Shown: in pieces, positions 16,200 to 25,915 of the stretch
Layout of the letters: each line of letters begins with the position of its first letter
How positions within the stretch are numbered: position 1 is the stretch's first letter
Source of the DNA: Nonlabens sp.
GTDB lineage: Bacteria > Bacteroidota > Bacteroidia > Flavobacteriales > Flavobacteriaceae
DNA: 64,000 nucleotides
NCBI GenBank assembly: GCA_020630715.1
Contig: JAHDIQ010000008.1
Location: 62,001 to 126,000 of the forward strand
Direction of reading: 5' to 3'
Position numbers and translations under genes: made by a program
Notes under the pieces: generated by a model
Database searches by the model: none
What the model was told of the DNA's origin: nothing
What the model saw: only the letters and a program-made list of their open reading frames with translations

Positions 16200-17498
16200 A
16201 TGGAACACATCGTCATCATAGGAAATGGCATCGCTGGCGTCACCGTTGCGAGACATATCCGTAAATTATCTGATAAACGTATTACTATCATTAGTGCCGA
16301 GTCAGAGTTCTTTTTCTCACGTACCGCACTAATGTATGTGTATATGGGACACATGAAATTTGAACATACGCAACCGTATGAAAATGATTTCTGGTCAAAA
16401 AACCGCATTGAACTGGTTCATGATTACGTTCATACCGTAGAAACAACAGCTAAAAAAGTGCATCTCAATTCTGGTCGTGATATTATTTATGATAAGCTTG
16501 TTCTCGCTACTGGTAGTATTTCAAATAAATTTGGCTGGCCTGGTCAGGACTTAGAAGGTGTTCAAGGATTAGTTTCAAAACAAGATCTGGAACAATTAGA
16601 AATCACAGCGCCTAATAATAAAATATGTAAACGTGCCGTCATCATAGGTGGTGGACTGATAGGAGTAGAGCTGGCAGAGATGATGGCGTCTCGACATATT
16701 CCCGTTACATTTTTAATACGTGAAAAAGGATTCTGGAGTGGCGTACTTCCTATGCCTAATGCGCAATTGATATCTAGACATGTAAAATCTCACCATATTG
16801 ATTTAAGAGAAGAAGAAGAAATGGCCGAAATCATTCCAGATGATTCTGGAAAGGTAAAAGCCATCATTACTAAAAAAGGCGAAACCATTCCATGTGATTT
16901 TGTAGGTCTGTGCGCTGGTGTAAGACCACGTATTTCATTTCTAGAAAATTCTGGTATAGAATTACAACGCGGTATTCTAGTTGATCGACATCTAGAAACG
17001 AGTGTAAAAGATGTTTATGCCATAGGTGATTGTGCCCAGCAACGCGAGCCAGTAGGAGAGCGTAAACCTATAGAAGCGGTGTGGTACACAGGTCGTATGA
17101 TGGGAGAAGCGCTAGCGCAAACTATTTGCGGTAATCCTACACAATGGAATCCAGGACACTGGTTCAATAGCGCAAAATTCTTTGACATTGAATATCAAAC
17201 TTACGGTTGGGTATGGAGTAATCCTAAGGAAGGTCACGCACATTTTCACTGGGAACATGAGGATGGAGTGAGAGCGGTAACCATAGAATATGATGTCGCA
17301 ACCAGAAAATTCATTGGGATCAACACCTTTGGAATCAGGATGAAGCATGAGGTTTTTGATCAATGGCTTACAGATCAGAAAACTGTAGATGAGGTCGTAG
17401 CAAGTTTAAAAGAGGCCTGTTTTAATCCAGAGTTTTTTAATAGACCGTTTGACCTTATCAAAAAAGAGTTTCAAGCTACACAAAACGCAACTGCATAA
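16200..17498 (+). CDS. NAD(P)/FAD-dependent pyridine-nucleotide-disulfide-type oxidoreductase
   Basis: 432 residues from ATG 16200. Two dinucleotide folds are clear: HIVIIGNGIAGVTVARH for FAD and AVIIGGGLIGVELAE for NAD(P)H, and the C-terminal FAD contact DVYAIGDCAQ. There is no active CxxxxC disulfide near the N-terminus, so it belongs with the rubredoxin/nitrite-reductase-like reductases that pass electrons to another protein. An extra ~110-residue C-terminal part follows (from about GHWFNSAKFF). The polyferredoxin gene starts 49 bp downstream, and the two probably make an electron-transfer pair between NAD(P)H and a membrane Fe-S protein. Confidence 0.85.
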   Translation: MEHIVIIGNGIAGVTVARHIRKLSDKRITIISAESEFFFSRTALMYVYMGHMKFEHTQPYENDFWSKNRIELVHDYVHTVETTAKKVHLNSGRDIIYDKLVLATGSISNKFGWPGQDLEGVQGLVSKQDLEQLEITAPNNKICKRAVIIGGGLIGVELAEMMASRHIPVTFLIREKGFWSGVLPMPNAQLISRHVKSHHIDLREEEEMAEIIPDDSGKVKAIITKKGETIPCDFVGLCAGVRPRISFLENSGIELQRGILVDRHLETSVKDVYAIGDCAQQREPVGERKPIEAVWYTGRMMGEALAQTICGNPTQWNPGHWFNSAKFFDIEYQTYGWVWSNPKEGHAHFHWEHEDGVRAVTIEYDVATRKFIGINTFGIRMKHEVFDQWLTDQKTVDEVVASLKEACFNPEFFNRPFDLIKKEFQATQNATA

Positions 17499-17547
17499 AT
17501 TAATTACCATCCATACAGGTTGTAAAAGCCTGAAAAAACTATAAAAT

Positions 17548-19140
17548 ATGAGTGTTTATCAACGTAATATGTCCTTAACGGGTGAACCGCCTAAGGCACT
17601 GTCTAGGTCAGAAAAAGTAGCGAGCGCTATAGGAATGATCGGCTTGTTTATTTTGGTTCTGGCGTTTTTTAACGTGAATCTACCATGGAAAGGTGCGTGG
17701 CTCACTGCCTCTTTAGTATTGATATGTGGTGGTGTTATCGCTTTCGCAAAAGCGCAATACGGCAACAAACAAGCTGGTATTAAAAACGATGGTGTATGGT
17801 TTAAAGACTTATCCAGTCGCGGATTTTACGGTTGGGTACTCGCCATTTTTCTAACCTCTTTTTACATCGTTCTCTATTTCTATGCAGAATTGTTAGGGCA
17901 AGGAGCAAATGGAGCGTCAAATACAGGATTAATCGGTTTATTTGATCCATTGTCATACTTGTTGAAAGGGAAACCAGCAAGCCAGTGGTTTGTTTACGGA
18001 ACTTTATATACAGTTGCTATTCTATCATTTGGGATCAAGTTTATCTGGAAATATAGGCATAACAGTTATGAGGTGATCCGTACAGGAAGCGTGATGTTTT
18101 TCCAGACGGCTTTTGCGTTTTTTATTCCAGAGATTATGGCTGGATTAAATGCTACAAAGGATTTACCTTATTACGATCTTAAAAATGTATGGCCATTAAA
18201 TTATTACCTTTTTGATCAGTGGAATATCGACCAGCTACTGGCAAATGGTAGTTTAGGATTAACGATGTTGCTTTTTGGGATTGCATCCATCTTTGTGATC
18301 ACACCTATATTGACTTATAAGTATGGGAAGCGCTGGTATTGCAGTTGGGTTTGTGGTTGTGGTGGACTGGCAGAAACTGCTGGTGATGCCTTTAGACAGC
18401 TCTCTGATAAATCTACTAGAGCATGGAAAATAGAGCGCTGGTTAATACATACAGTTTTGGTTTTTGCAGTAATCTCTACTGTAGGTGTGATTCATTCTTA
18501 TCTAGGAAATGATGGGAAATACTGGTTAACCGCAACGAGCTTTTTAATAAGCGTTGCTGTTTTTCTTACGGTGCTTTTTGCGCTTATCTGGATATTTAAA
18601 AGAGATGAATTACAACAAGATGCAAAATACGGTGCGATAGGTTTTCTAGTAATTATTCTAGCATTTATCGCCATTCATTTTATGGCAGGTACAGAATCGT
18701 TATTTTTCTTTAAACATTATGCAGTAAGATCCACTTACGGATTTTTAATAGGTTCTATTTTTTCTGGTGTGATAGGTACCGGTTTTTATCCTATTTTAGG
18801 TAGTAGAGCTTGGTGTCGTTTTGGATGTCCTATGGCGGCGATCTTAGGAATGCAACAACGTCTGTTTTCTAAATTTAGAATTACCACAAATGGTGGGCAG
18901 TGTATATCCTGTGGTAACTGTTCTACTTATTGTGAAATGGGAATAGACGTAAGAGCTTATGCCCAAAAGGGCGAAAATATCATCCGTTCTAGTTGTGTAG
19001 GTTGTGGTATTTGTAGTGCGGTATGTCCGCGTGGTGTATTAAAATTAGAAAATGGACCGCTAGAAGGAAGAATAAATAGTAAAGCAGTCCTTTTAGGACA
19101 AGATCCTGATTTGATGGAGTTGTTGAGTGGTAAAAAATAG
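17548..19140 (+). CDS. membrane-bound 4Fe-4S polyferredoxin (NapH/YccM-like)
   Basis: 530 residues with about eight TM helices. Cysteine motifs in order: WYCSWVCGCGGLAE and WCRFGCP, the paired CxxxC-type motifs of NapH/CcoG-like membrane Fe-S proteins, then two ferredoxin sites near the C-terminus, CISCGNCSTYCEMG and CVGCGICSAVCPRG, each with the C-x2-C-x2-C-x3-C pattern for one [4Fe-4S] cluster. It should move electrons across or along the inner membrane. It directly follows the FAD oxidoreductase. The acceptor is not identified; no terminal reductase is encoded nearby. A one-mismatch palindrome is read AFAKA, another lies just after the stop. Confidence 0.85.
   Translation: MSVYQRNMSLTGEPPKALSRSEKVASAIGMIGLFILVLAFFNVNLPWKGAWLTASLVLICGGVIAFAKAQYGNKQAGIKNDGVWFKDLSSRGFYGWVLAIFLTSFYIVLYFYAELLGQGANGASNTGLIGLFDPLSYLLKGKPASQWFVYGTLYTVAILSFGIKFIWKYRHNSYEVIRTGSVMFFQTAFAFFIPEIMAGLNATKDLPYYDLKNVWPLNYYLFDQWNIDQLLANGSLGLTMLLFGIASIFVITPILTYKYGKRWYCSWVCGCGGLAETAGDAFRQLSDKSTRAWKIERWLIHTVLVFAVISTVGVIHSYLGNDGKYWLTATSFLISVAVFLTVLFALIWIFKRDELQQDAKYGAIGFLVIILAFIAIHFMAGTESLFFFKHYAVRSTYGFLIGSIFSGVIGTGFYPILGSRAWCRFGCPMAAILGMQQRLFSKFRITTNGGQCISCGNCSTYCEMGIDVRAYAQKGENIIRSSCVGCGICSAVCPRGVLKLENGPLEGRINSKAVLLGQDPDLMELLSGKK
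17739..17754. repeat. palindrome copy, one change
   Basis: CGCTTTCGCAAAAGCG in the polyferredoxin gene, at the end of a TM helix, read A-F-A-K-A. Confidence 0.8.
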
Positions 19141-19148
19141 TTTGATTT

Positions 19149-19164
19149 CGCTTTCGCGAAAGCA
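19149..19164. repeat. palindrome copy, one change, intergenic
   Basis: CGCTTTCGCGAAAGCA starts 9 bp after the polyferredoxin stop. The remaining gap to 19316 shows no gene; an actcaaag direct repeat lies near 19283-19300. Confidence 0.8.
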
Positions 19165-19316
19165 AAAGTAAGGGCGGAATTCGTTCCGTTATAATTAAAG
19201 AACATAGGTGGATTAATTCTGCCCAAACTGGAAACCTACGGGAATTAATTACTCTCAAAACAATACAAGCTTAAACTTACAAACTCAAAGACTCAAAGAC
19301 TCCAAAACTAATAACC

Positions 19317-19733
19317 ATGTCAGAAAATAAAACCAAACCAACTCAACAAAGCCCAGCAGATTATTTAGCTCAAATCAAACCAGAGCAAAAACGATTAGAC
19401 TGTATAGAACTAGATAAAATCATGCAGGAAATATCTGGTCATAAATGTGTGATGTGGGGAAATATGTTCGGTTATGATCAGTATCATTACAAGTATGATA
19501 GCGGTAGAGAAGGAGATATCTTCTTAATTGGCTTTGCATCTAGGACCAAAAACATCGCTATCTACGCAGCAGCTTATGATGATGAGTTAGATCAAAAGAA
19601 AGCAGAACTAGGTAAGGTTAAACTAGGGAAGTCCTGTATTTATATCAATAAATTGGCAGATATTGATATCAATAAATTAAAAGAGCTACTTAAAGAGTCG
19701 ATGCGTATTACTAGAGAGCGTTATCCTCAGTAA
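19317..19733 (+). CDS. DUF1801 domain protein
   Basis: 138 residues. The whole protein is the DUF1801/YdhG fold: ADYLAQIKPEQKRLD at the start, the segment KCVMWGNMFGYDQYHY, GFASRTKNIAIYAA and the end KLGKSCIYINKLADIDINKLKELL. No catalytic residues are known for the family. Single-gene unit converging on the DUF4174 gene, 5 bp from its stop. Confidence 0.85.
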   Translation: MSENKTKPTQQSPADYLAQIKPEQKRLDCIELDKIMQEISGHKCVMWGNMFGYDQYHYKYDSGREGDIFLIGFASRTKNIAIYAAAYDDELDQKKAELGKVKLGKSCIYINKLADIDINKLKELLKESMRITRERYPQ

Positions 19734-19738
19734 AAACA

Positions 19739-20185
19739 TCAATTTTTTCTTCTTATTTCTGCTTTTCTCATAGACATACCGTCAATGATGGTGAATAATT
19801 CTTGAGTAGAAAATAGATTAGTTCTAGTCTCTTTAATCGAACCGTCCAGACCTATAAGCACGACTTTAAAAGGTGTTTTTTCCTGATGGTATAGGGAAAA
19901 TAAAGAATCACTTTTAATCCAACTTGTCTCATTACGATTCCTAGTATTTACACAACGGTATTCATTTGGCAATATGTAATAGATAACTATTTTACGATCT
20001 GCTAGACCATCGATATGATTTTGAAGCTCATTGACCTGATTTAAGTAAGTGTTAGGGATTTGGTCAGTTTTAAAATCCTCGCTTATGACCAGTAGAATTC
20101 GGTCATTCCATTGATGTTTACTCAGATCTTGCGCGTTTGAGTAATGTATCAATAAAATAAAAAATAAGATGAAATTATACTTCAT
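19739..20185 (-). CDS. DUF4174 exported protein
   Basis: 148 residues with a Sec signal peptide (MKYNFILFFILLIHYSNAQ). The mature part starts HQWNDRILLVISED and contains LADRKIVIYYIL and PFKVVLIGLDGSIKETR, the pattern of DUF4174, a thioredoxin-like-fold family without the CxxC pair. Function unknown. The 185 bp upstream (20186-20370) hold no recognisable gene. Confidence 0.75.
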   Translation of the reverse strand: MKYNFILFFILLIHYSNAQDLSKHQWNDRILLVISEDFKTDQIPNTYLNQVNELQNHIDGLADRKIVIYYILPNEYRCVNTRNRNETSWIKSDSLFSLYHQEKTPFKVVLIGLDGSIKETRTNLFSTQELFTIIDGMSMRKAEIRRKN

Positions 20186-20370
20186 ATTTAAAGATAATTC
20201 ACACTTTAATACATCTATACTAAAAGAAAACTAAATCTATTATGGAATCAACTGATTGAGCCCAAAATAGTATAATAAAACGAACTGTTGGTCTCCATCC
20301 AGTTATAAACTATTAAGTGTATAATCTAGGTACTTACAACTAAAAGACTCACCAACTAAACGACTAAAGC

Positions 20371-21027
20371 CTAGTTCACCATTGCTCGTAAATCCTTAAT
20401 CGTAGTTATAGCATCATCTGATTTAAAGACATAACTACCAGCGACTAGCACATCTGCGCCAGCGTCTACCAGTTGTTTTGCATTTTTATTAGTTACTCCA
20501 CCATCAATTTCTATTAGAGTATCACAACCTTTATGCTCAATAAGTTTTTTAAGTTGGCTCACTTTATCATAGGTATTCTCAATAAAACTTTGCCCGCCAA
20601 AACCAGGATTCACACTCATTAAACACACCATGTCTATGTCCTGAATGGTATCGGTTAGTAAATGCACGCTAGTATGAGGATTAAGAGCCACACCAGCTTT
20701 CATACCGTGCGATTTAATGAGCTGTAGCGTTCTATGTAAATGCGTGCACGCTTCATAGTGAACAGTAAGAATATCGCAACCTAAATCTGCAAAAGTCTTT
20801 ACATAACGATCAGGATCTATAATCATCAAATGACAGTCTATGGTTTTAGTCGCATGCTTCACAATATCTCTCAGAACTGGCATCCCAAAAGAGATATTAG
20901 GTACAAAAACACCATCCATAATATCGATGTGAAACCAGTCTGCATCAGAGCGATTGACCATTTCTACATCTCGTTGTAGGTTAGCAAAATCTGCGGCTAG
21001 AATGGATGGGGCAATTAAGTTAGGCAT
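20371..21027 (-). CDS. rpe: ribulose-phosphate 3-epimerase
   Basis: 218 residues from ATG 21027 (MPNLIAPSILAADF); eight more codons upstream are open but not family-like. The enzyme interconverts ribulose 5-phosphate and xylulose 5-phosphate in the pentose phosphate pathway. TIM-barrel marks: the start SILAADFANL, WFHIDIMDGVFVPNISFG with the metal-binding His and catalytic Asp, HLMI, SVNPGFGGQSF, and IEIDGGVTNKNA with the second catalytic Asp and phosphate site. A perfect palindrome lies 41-56 bp before its start. Confidence 0.95.
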   Translation of the reverse strand: MPNLIAPSILAADFANLQRDVEMVNRSDADWFHIDIMDGVFVPNISFGMPVLRDIVKHATKTIDCHLMIIDPDRYVKTFADLGCDILTVHYEACTHLHRTLQLIKSHGMKAGVALNPHTSVHLLTDTIQDIDMVCLMSVNPGFGGQSFIENTYDKVSQLKKLIEHKGCDTLIEIDGGVTNKNAKQLVDAGADVLVAGSYVFKSDDAITTIKDLRAMVN

Positions 21028-21067
21028 GATGGAAGTTTTATCGTTGTGCAAAGTTAGAGTTTTATTT

Positions 21068-21083
21068 CGCTTTCGCGAAAGCG
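21068..21083. repeat. CGCTTTCGCGAAAGCG palindrome, perfect copy, intergenic
   Basis: Exact copy between rpe and a terminator hairpin; symmetry extends to tttcgc...gcgaaa. Confidence 0.9.
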
Positions 21084-21100
21084 AAACGAAAGTGATAAAA

Positions 21101-21130
21101 AAATCCCTCTTGAATTTTTAAGAGGGATTT
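21101..21130 (-). terminator. intrinsic terminator of the TMEM175-like gene
   Basis: 11-bp stem (aaatccctctt / aagagggattt) with an 8-nt loop, followed on the minus strand by a run of T. The stem is the same as that of the terminator at 23576-23607. Confidence 0.85.
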
Positions 21131-21151
21131 GCTTTTTGAAAAGATTAATAA

Positions 21152-21808
21152 TTAGTTGTTTTCAACTTCCTGAGTTTCATTTTTTTCTTCTGAGTATTTT
21201 TTATCGTGATATTTACCGTAAAGGAATATGAATAAACCTATAGAACCATAAATGAAACCTGGCAAGCCTATTTTTATTCCTATTTCAAAGTATGCCAAAA
21301 CAATTGATATTATTCCCACCATGCTAATAATTAGGAAATGATTTGCACTGTAAAGCATGTCGCTTTTAATGACAGTATCAAATTTCTCATGTAGCTGTCT
21401 CCTATACATTAGTGATGTCGTTATAAACATGATTACAAATCCAGCTCCATACCATATCCAGAGTTTGGCAAACTGACTCAGATTTATTTTATCAGTTGCA
21501 CCTATCGATAAATTAGAAAGGAATTTCAATGGATAAACGTAAAGAAGAAGCACGAATAATAGAATGAAATTCAGTATAATAATAATGTAATCTATCTTTT
21601 TGATTTTTCTGAAGTAGTTGTAATGTGTAATCCAGATTAAAACTAGTGCAAAAAAACTTAGAGCAAAACTTAATAAGTTAGTAAGCATGGATTCTAAATC
21701 TTGAAATGATTTAGGCACCTCTAATGAGACTACAATTAGGGTTGCTGCAAATGCAAACATACCATCACTGATAGATTGTAGTCGCGATTTATCATGTAAA
21801 TATTTCAT
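21152..21808 (-). CDS. TMEM175-family (DUF1211) membrane protein, possible K+ channel
   Basis: 218 residues, six hydrophobic helices. The first helix carries RLQSISDGMFAFAATLIVVS, matching the R-x3-(F)SDG-x-F-A-x2-(T)L motif that lines the pore in bacterial TMEM175 channels. A K+-conducting homotetramer is the family expectation; the first motif residue F is I here. Ends in an acidic tail. Monocistronic, with its own terminator. Confidence 0.8.
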   Translation of the reverse strand: MKYLHDKSRLQSISDGMFAFAATLIVVSLEVPKSFQDLESMLTNLLSFALSFFALVLIWITHYNYFRKIKKIDYIIIILNFILLFVLLLYVYPLKFLSNLSIGATDKINLSQFAKLWIWYGAGFVIMFITTSLMYRRQLHEKFDTVIKSDMLYSANHFLIISMVGIISIVLAYFEIGIKIGLPGFIYGSIGLFIFLYGKYHDKKYSEEKNETQEVENN

Positions 21809-21976
21809 ACTAGGATATATTAATTATGCATTGATGTTTTCAATATTTGTTTTAAAAACAATGATGTCTTGGTCATTTGTTTTACGGATATTTTTATCAA
21901 TAGCAATTTGTTTAAAATGGACTTATACTCTCCAACTAATAAATACCAGTTAAATTAAGAAAATCCAGAAAGCGAT

Positions 21977-22753
21977 TTATAATCCGTAAACAAGGAATCT
22001 ATTAAGAGCGATTATTGTTATTAATAGAATAATTAAACTGTAAGAAAATTGACTGTTTATTGATGTACCATCTAAATCTTTATTTATTTTTTCTTTTTTA
22101 CCCATAAATGTTCCGAAAACTGCCATTATGGAGAATGGAGTACATACAGTTGCTATAATACTTGCAATGTGCGGGATAGGAAATTGAAAAAGAGAGACTA
22201 TAACAATGGTGATAAGAAGAGGAATTAGAATTAGCGAAAAAGACCATTTCTTTCTATTTTTTTGAATAGAACCATAATCTTCCCATGCATATCTTTCAAA
22301 TTCTGGAGTAGATTTGATTAAAATGATCGTTATTGTAAACAGAGATAAAATTGCAATAATGATCTGAATCGAAATAGGTATGTTAAGTAGATTAAATACT
22401 TTTCCAGTATCACCCACAGTAACTACTGGTGCTATTATTAGGTAACCAAAAAAAGTAATCATTCCAGCTAGACCAAACCATAACATGAACAATGATTTTG
22501 AACTTGTCTTAAGAAGTTTAGCGCACTTATAGGCTACAATTCCTTGAACTAGTGAAAATACAGGAGCGATTCCAGCGATTAAAACTTCATCACTTTTGAT
22601 ACCAGTCGTTTTAGTAAAAACTCTGTTATGATATAATACAGCTTCATAATTAAGTGCTATGGACATTAAATAATGCGCTATTTCATGTAGAATTATAGTC
22701 AACAAAAAGGCTGCTGTAAGTCCAATAGTTGAATTACATGTGCTTTTGATCAT
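21977..22753 (-). CDS. multi-pass membrane protein with HExxH motif
   Basis: 258 residues, about seven hydrophobic helices. The first helix contains HEIAHY (residues ~23-28), the zinc-binding HExxH form found at the start of M50-type intramembrane metalloproteases, but I see no clear second motif with the third ligand (an NPDG-like sequence). It could be a distant M50-like protease or a DUF3267-like relative. Nearby genes give no hint of substrate. Low-GC compared with neighbours. Confidence 0.55.
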   Translation of the reverse strand: MIKSTCNSTIGLTAAFLLTIILHEIAHYLMSIALNYEAVLYHNRVFTKTTGIKSDEVLIAGIAPVFSLVQGIVAYKCAKLLKTSSKSLFMLWFGLAGMITFFGYLIIAPVVTVGDTGKVFNLLNIPISIQIIIAILSLFTITIILIKSTPEFERYAWEDYGSIQKNRKKWSFSLILIPLLITIVIVSLFQFPIPHIASIIATVCTPFSIMAVFGTFMGKKEKINKDLDGTSINSQFSYSLIILLITIIALNRFLVYGL

Positions 22754-22986
22754 TAAATTTTATTCATTAATTGCAAACGGGAATAATAGTCAATATTAAT
22801 TATCCCTAACTTAAAGATAATAAATAAGTTGCAAATTATTAAAACGCTTTATAAGTGTTTTTTTTGTTACATACATTTGAGATGGCACCATTGTGTTTGT
22901 GATAACCACAAAAATTAAAACTATTACATGCGATTCACGTCATTTGAATAGTGATTAACGAATTATTATTGTCGAAAATCATAATC

Positions 22987-23520
22987 ATGAAATCACTACT
23001 TCAATTACTAAATATTTGTGTTCTATGCTCTAGTTGTTATACAGCTCAATCGCTACATAAAGCGGTACAGAAGCAGGATCGTGAAATAGTATCTACTGAT
23101 ATTAAAGGAATTTATGAACTCACAGATAGTAGATATGATGCTAATTTATATAATCTTTTAAAAAGTAATACATCTTTTGATTATAAGAAGCGTATGGTAG
23201 ATAATGCGAAAGCAAAAATTGCTCTTATAGATTCCACAGCGATCTATATTTCATTAGTAAAAGATGGTTTGGAAATAGAGTCTTTTGAATTAAAAGGAGA
23301 AATCACAGCGTATGGTTTCTTAACACATCGACTTAAGAAAATTTATCCGTTTTGGCCTATATTTTATATTCATTGGGAGAATAGAATTTTACTAGGTCTG
23401 GATAATCAAAATCATTTATTACTCTCTTACGGCAGTCAAAGCGGCGGTATGATCTTATTTTATGGTGCAGGAAGTGGTTTTAAGAAAGTACATGTTTTCA
23501 GTCAATTAGATAATGATTGA
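22987..23520 (+). CDS. lipoprotein of unknown function
   Basis: 177 residues from ATG 22987 (the frame is open from a GTG at 22951, but the signal starts here). Lipoprotein signal MKSLLQLLNICVLCSSC. The mature part includes DIKGIYELTDSRYDANLYNLL and IYPFWPIFYIHWENRILLGLD. No family recognised. Followed within 100 bp by a palindrome copy and a bidirectional terminator shared with pnp. A -7-like TACATTTG lies at 22872-22879, without a matching TTG. Confidence 0.6.
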   Translation: MKSLLQLLNICVLCSSCYTAQSLHKAVQKQDREIVSTDIKGIYELTDSRYDANLYNLLKSNTSFDYKKRMVDNAKAKIALIDSTAIYISLVKDGLEIESFELKGEITAYGFLTHRLKKIYPFWPIFYIHWENRILLGLDNQNHLLLSYGSQSGGMILFYGAGSGFKKVHVFSQLDND

Positions 23521-23543
23521 TAACAACATAATTGATAAAGTTC

Positions 23544-23559
23544 CGCTTTCGCGTAAGCG
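23544..23559. repeat. palindrome copy, one change, intergenic
   Basis: CGCTTTCGCGTAAGCG between the lipoprotein stop and the shared terminator, the same arrangement as at 21068/21101. Confidence 0.75.
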
Positions 23560-23575
23560 AAATAAACAATAACAA

Positions 23576-23607
23576 AAAATCCCTCTTGAAATTTCAAGAG
23601 GGATTTT
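23576..23607. terminator. bidirectional terminator, 32-bp perfect dyad
   Basis: 16-bp arms (aaaatccctcttgaaa / tttcaagagggatttt) meet without spacer between convergent genes (stops at 23520 and 23651). Confidence 0.85.
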
Positions 23608-23650
23608 AAGGTTATAATAATTGCAAGCATTGAGGTGCTCGAAATGCAAT

Positions 23651-25915
23651 TTACTCTTCAGATTTACTCTCAGAAGAAGAATCATTATCACGGTGTGGTT
23701 TATCATCGCGACGTCTATCGTTTCCACGACGGTCATCACGTCTTCCACCGCCACGGCGATCATTACCTCTACGATCATCACGCTGGCGTGGTGGACGCTC
23801 AACCCAACCTTCTGGTTTAGGCATTAAGGCCTTGCGAGATACTTTTTGCTTTTTAGTACGTGGATCTACGCCCATATACTTCACATCTAGTACATCACCT
23901 ACACTTAATACGGTAGATGGGTCTTCTATACGCTTGTAATCAAACTCACTTACGTGAAGTAAGGTTTCTTTACCAGGCTTAAATTCTACTACAGCACCAA
24001 AGTCTAGCATCTTCACAACTTTCACCTCATAAACGCTACCTACTTCTGGTTCAAAAATGATATTTCTAATTCTTTCAAGAGCTGCTTCAATCTTAGAACG
24101 ATCTGTACCTGCGATTTCGATCACACCCATATCATTCACTTCCTCAATATTGATAACCGTATCGGTTTCTTTTTGCATCTCCTGGATAATTTTTCCACCA
24201 GGTCCTATCACAGCACCTATGTACTTACCTTCTATCTCCATAGATTCCATCTTAGGAGCATGAGGCTTCACATCTGCAGCTGGTGTTGCAATAGTATCTG
24301 TTAATTTCCCTAGGATATGCATACGTCCGTCGCGTGCTTGCATTAAAGCATTTGTAAGGATTTCATAAGAAAGACCTTTTACCTTAATATCCATTTGACA
24401 AGCGGTGATACCATCTTCAGTACCTGTTACTTTAAAGTCCATATCTCCTAAGTGATCTTCATCACCTAAAATATCTGAAAGTACCGCGTACTTTTCACCA
24501 TCTGTAATTAATCCCATGGCAATACCAGAAACTGGTTTTTTCATAGGTAAACCAGCATCCATAAGAGCCATAGTACCGGCACAAACGGTTGCCATAGAAG
24601 AAGAACCATTAGATTCTAAAACTTCTGATACGACACGTACCGTATAAGGTAAATCTTCTGGTAACATTTTCTTTAAAGCACGTTGTGCTAGGTTACCATG
24701 TCCTATCTCTCTTCTAGAGGTTCCACGTAGTGGACGCGCTTCACCTGTTGAGAATGGTGGGAAATTGTAATGTAAATAGAAACGCTCTTCTCCTTCTTGA
24801 GATGCCATGTCTATCACATTTGCATCTCTAGAAGTTCCTAATGTTACTGTCGCTAGCGCTTGAGTTTCTCCACGAGAGAAAATCGCACTACCGTGAGTAG
24901 ATGGAAGGTAATCTACCTCACACCAGATATCACGTATGTCTGTAGTCTTACGACCATCTAGACGGATACCTTCATTTAGTAGTACATCACGTACTGCTTT
25001 CTTATGTGACTTATCAAAATACTTACCTATAAGTTTACCGCGTTCTTCCACGGTTGCCTCATCAAAAGTTTCGAATAAAGCTTCTTTAATTTCTCCAAAA
25101 GCAGCAGAACGTTCTTTCTTTCCGCTTCCTTTTTTAGCTACATCGTATACTTTGTCATAAGTGAATTCGTGAACTTTTGCTTCAATATCAGCATCTTCAT
25201 CTTCACCTTCATACTCACGTACTTCTTTTTTACCTACTTGCTCTGCAAGGGCAACTTGAGCAGCACATTGATCTTTGATCGCTTCATGAGCAGCTTTAAT
25301 TGCTGCGATCATTTCTTCTTCAGAGATTTCTTCCATCTCACCTTCTACCATCATCACGCTGTCTGCGCTAGCACCTATCATCATTTCTAGATCTGCAACT
25401 TCTAATTGTGCATAACTAGGGTTGATCACAAACTCTCCATCCACACGTGCAACACGCACTTCAGAAATAGGACATTCAAATGGAAGATCTGATAATTGAA
25501 TCGCCGCACTAGCAGCAAGACCAGCCATTGCATCTGGCATTACCTCATCATCATGAGACATTAATTGAATCATTACTTGTACTTCACTGTGATAATCCTT
25601 AGGGAAAAGTGGACGTAATACACGGTCTACTAAGCGCATGGTAAGTACTTCACCATCGTTAGGACGTGCCTCACGTTTGAAGAATCCGCCTGGATATTTA
25701 CCAGCTGCGGCAAATTTCTCACGGTAATCTACAGTAAGTGGTAGGAAATCTAAACCTGTAGATCTGTAATTAGATACTACGGTTCCTAGTAGCATTGCTT
25801 TTCCACATGTGATCACGACAGATCCATGCGCTTGTTTTGCAAGTGCTCCAGTTTCAATAGTGATATCTGGCCCATTAGCCATTTTAATCACTTGTTTAAA
25901 AACTTGTGGTTTCAT
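23651..25915 (-). CDS. pnp: polyribonucleotide nucleotidyltransferase (PNPase)
   Basis: 754 residues. PNPase degrades RNA 3'-5' with phosphate. Two RNase PH domains (starting at [20 protein letters not shown] and, in the second, [11 protein letters not shown] with the phosphate-site [14 protein letters not shown] and [15 protein letters not shown]), then the KH domain with [10 protein letters not shown] and the S1 domain ([19 protein letters not shown]). The end is a 45-residue Arg/Asp/Gly-rich tail with repeats of R-R-G-N-D-R-R, which is beyond the E. coli length and may add RNA binding. Follows rpsO as in many bacteria, after a 247-bp structured gap. Confidence 0.97.
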   Translation of the reverse strand: MKPQVFKQVIKMANGPDITIETGALAKQAHGSVVITCGKAMLLGTVVSNYRSTGLDFLPLTVDYREKFAAAGKYPGGFFKREARPNDGEVLTMRLVDRVLRPLFPKDYHSEVQVMIQLMSHDDEVMPDAMAGLAASAAIQLSDLPFECPISEVRVARVDGEFVINPSYAQLEVADLEMMIGASADSVMMVEGEMEEISEEEMIAAIKAAHEAIKDQCAAQVALAEQVGKKEVREYEGEDEDADIEAKVHEFTYDKVYDVAKKGSGKKERSAAFGEIKEALFETFDEATVEERGKLIGKYFDKSHKKAVRDVLLNEGIRLDGRKTTDIRDIWCEVDYLPSTHGSAIFSRGETQALATVTLGTSRDANVIDMASQEGEERFYLHYNFPPFSTGEARPLRGTSRREIGHGNLAQRALKKMLPEDLPYTVRVVSEVLESNGSSSMATVCAGTMALMDAGLPMKKPVSGIAMGLITDGEKYAVLSDILGDEDHLGDMDFKVTGTEDGITACQMDIKVKGLSYEILTNALMQARDGRMHILGKLTDTIATPAADVKPHAPKMESMEIEGKYIGAVIGPGGKIIQEMQKETDTVINIEEVNDMGVIEIAGTDRSKIEAALERIRNIIFEPEVGSVYEVKVVKMLDFGAVVEFKPGKETLLHVSEFDYKRIEDPSTVLSVGDVLDVKYMGVDPRTKKQKVSRKALMPKPEGWVERPPRQRDDRRGNDRRGGGRRDDRRGNDRRRDDKPHRDNDSSSESKSEE

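Noticed and set aside
23621-23827. Histidine- or threonine-rich + strand frames opposite the pnp end
   Set aside because: They are shadows of the Arg/Asp-rich tail of PNPase.
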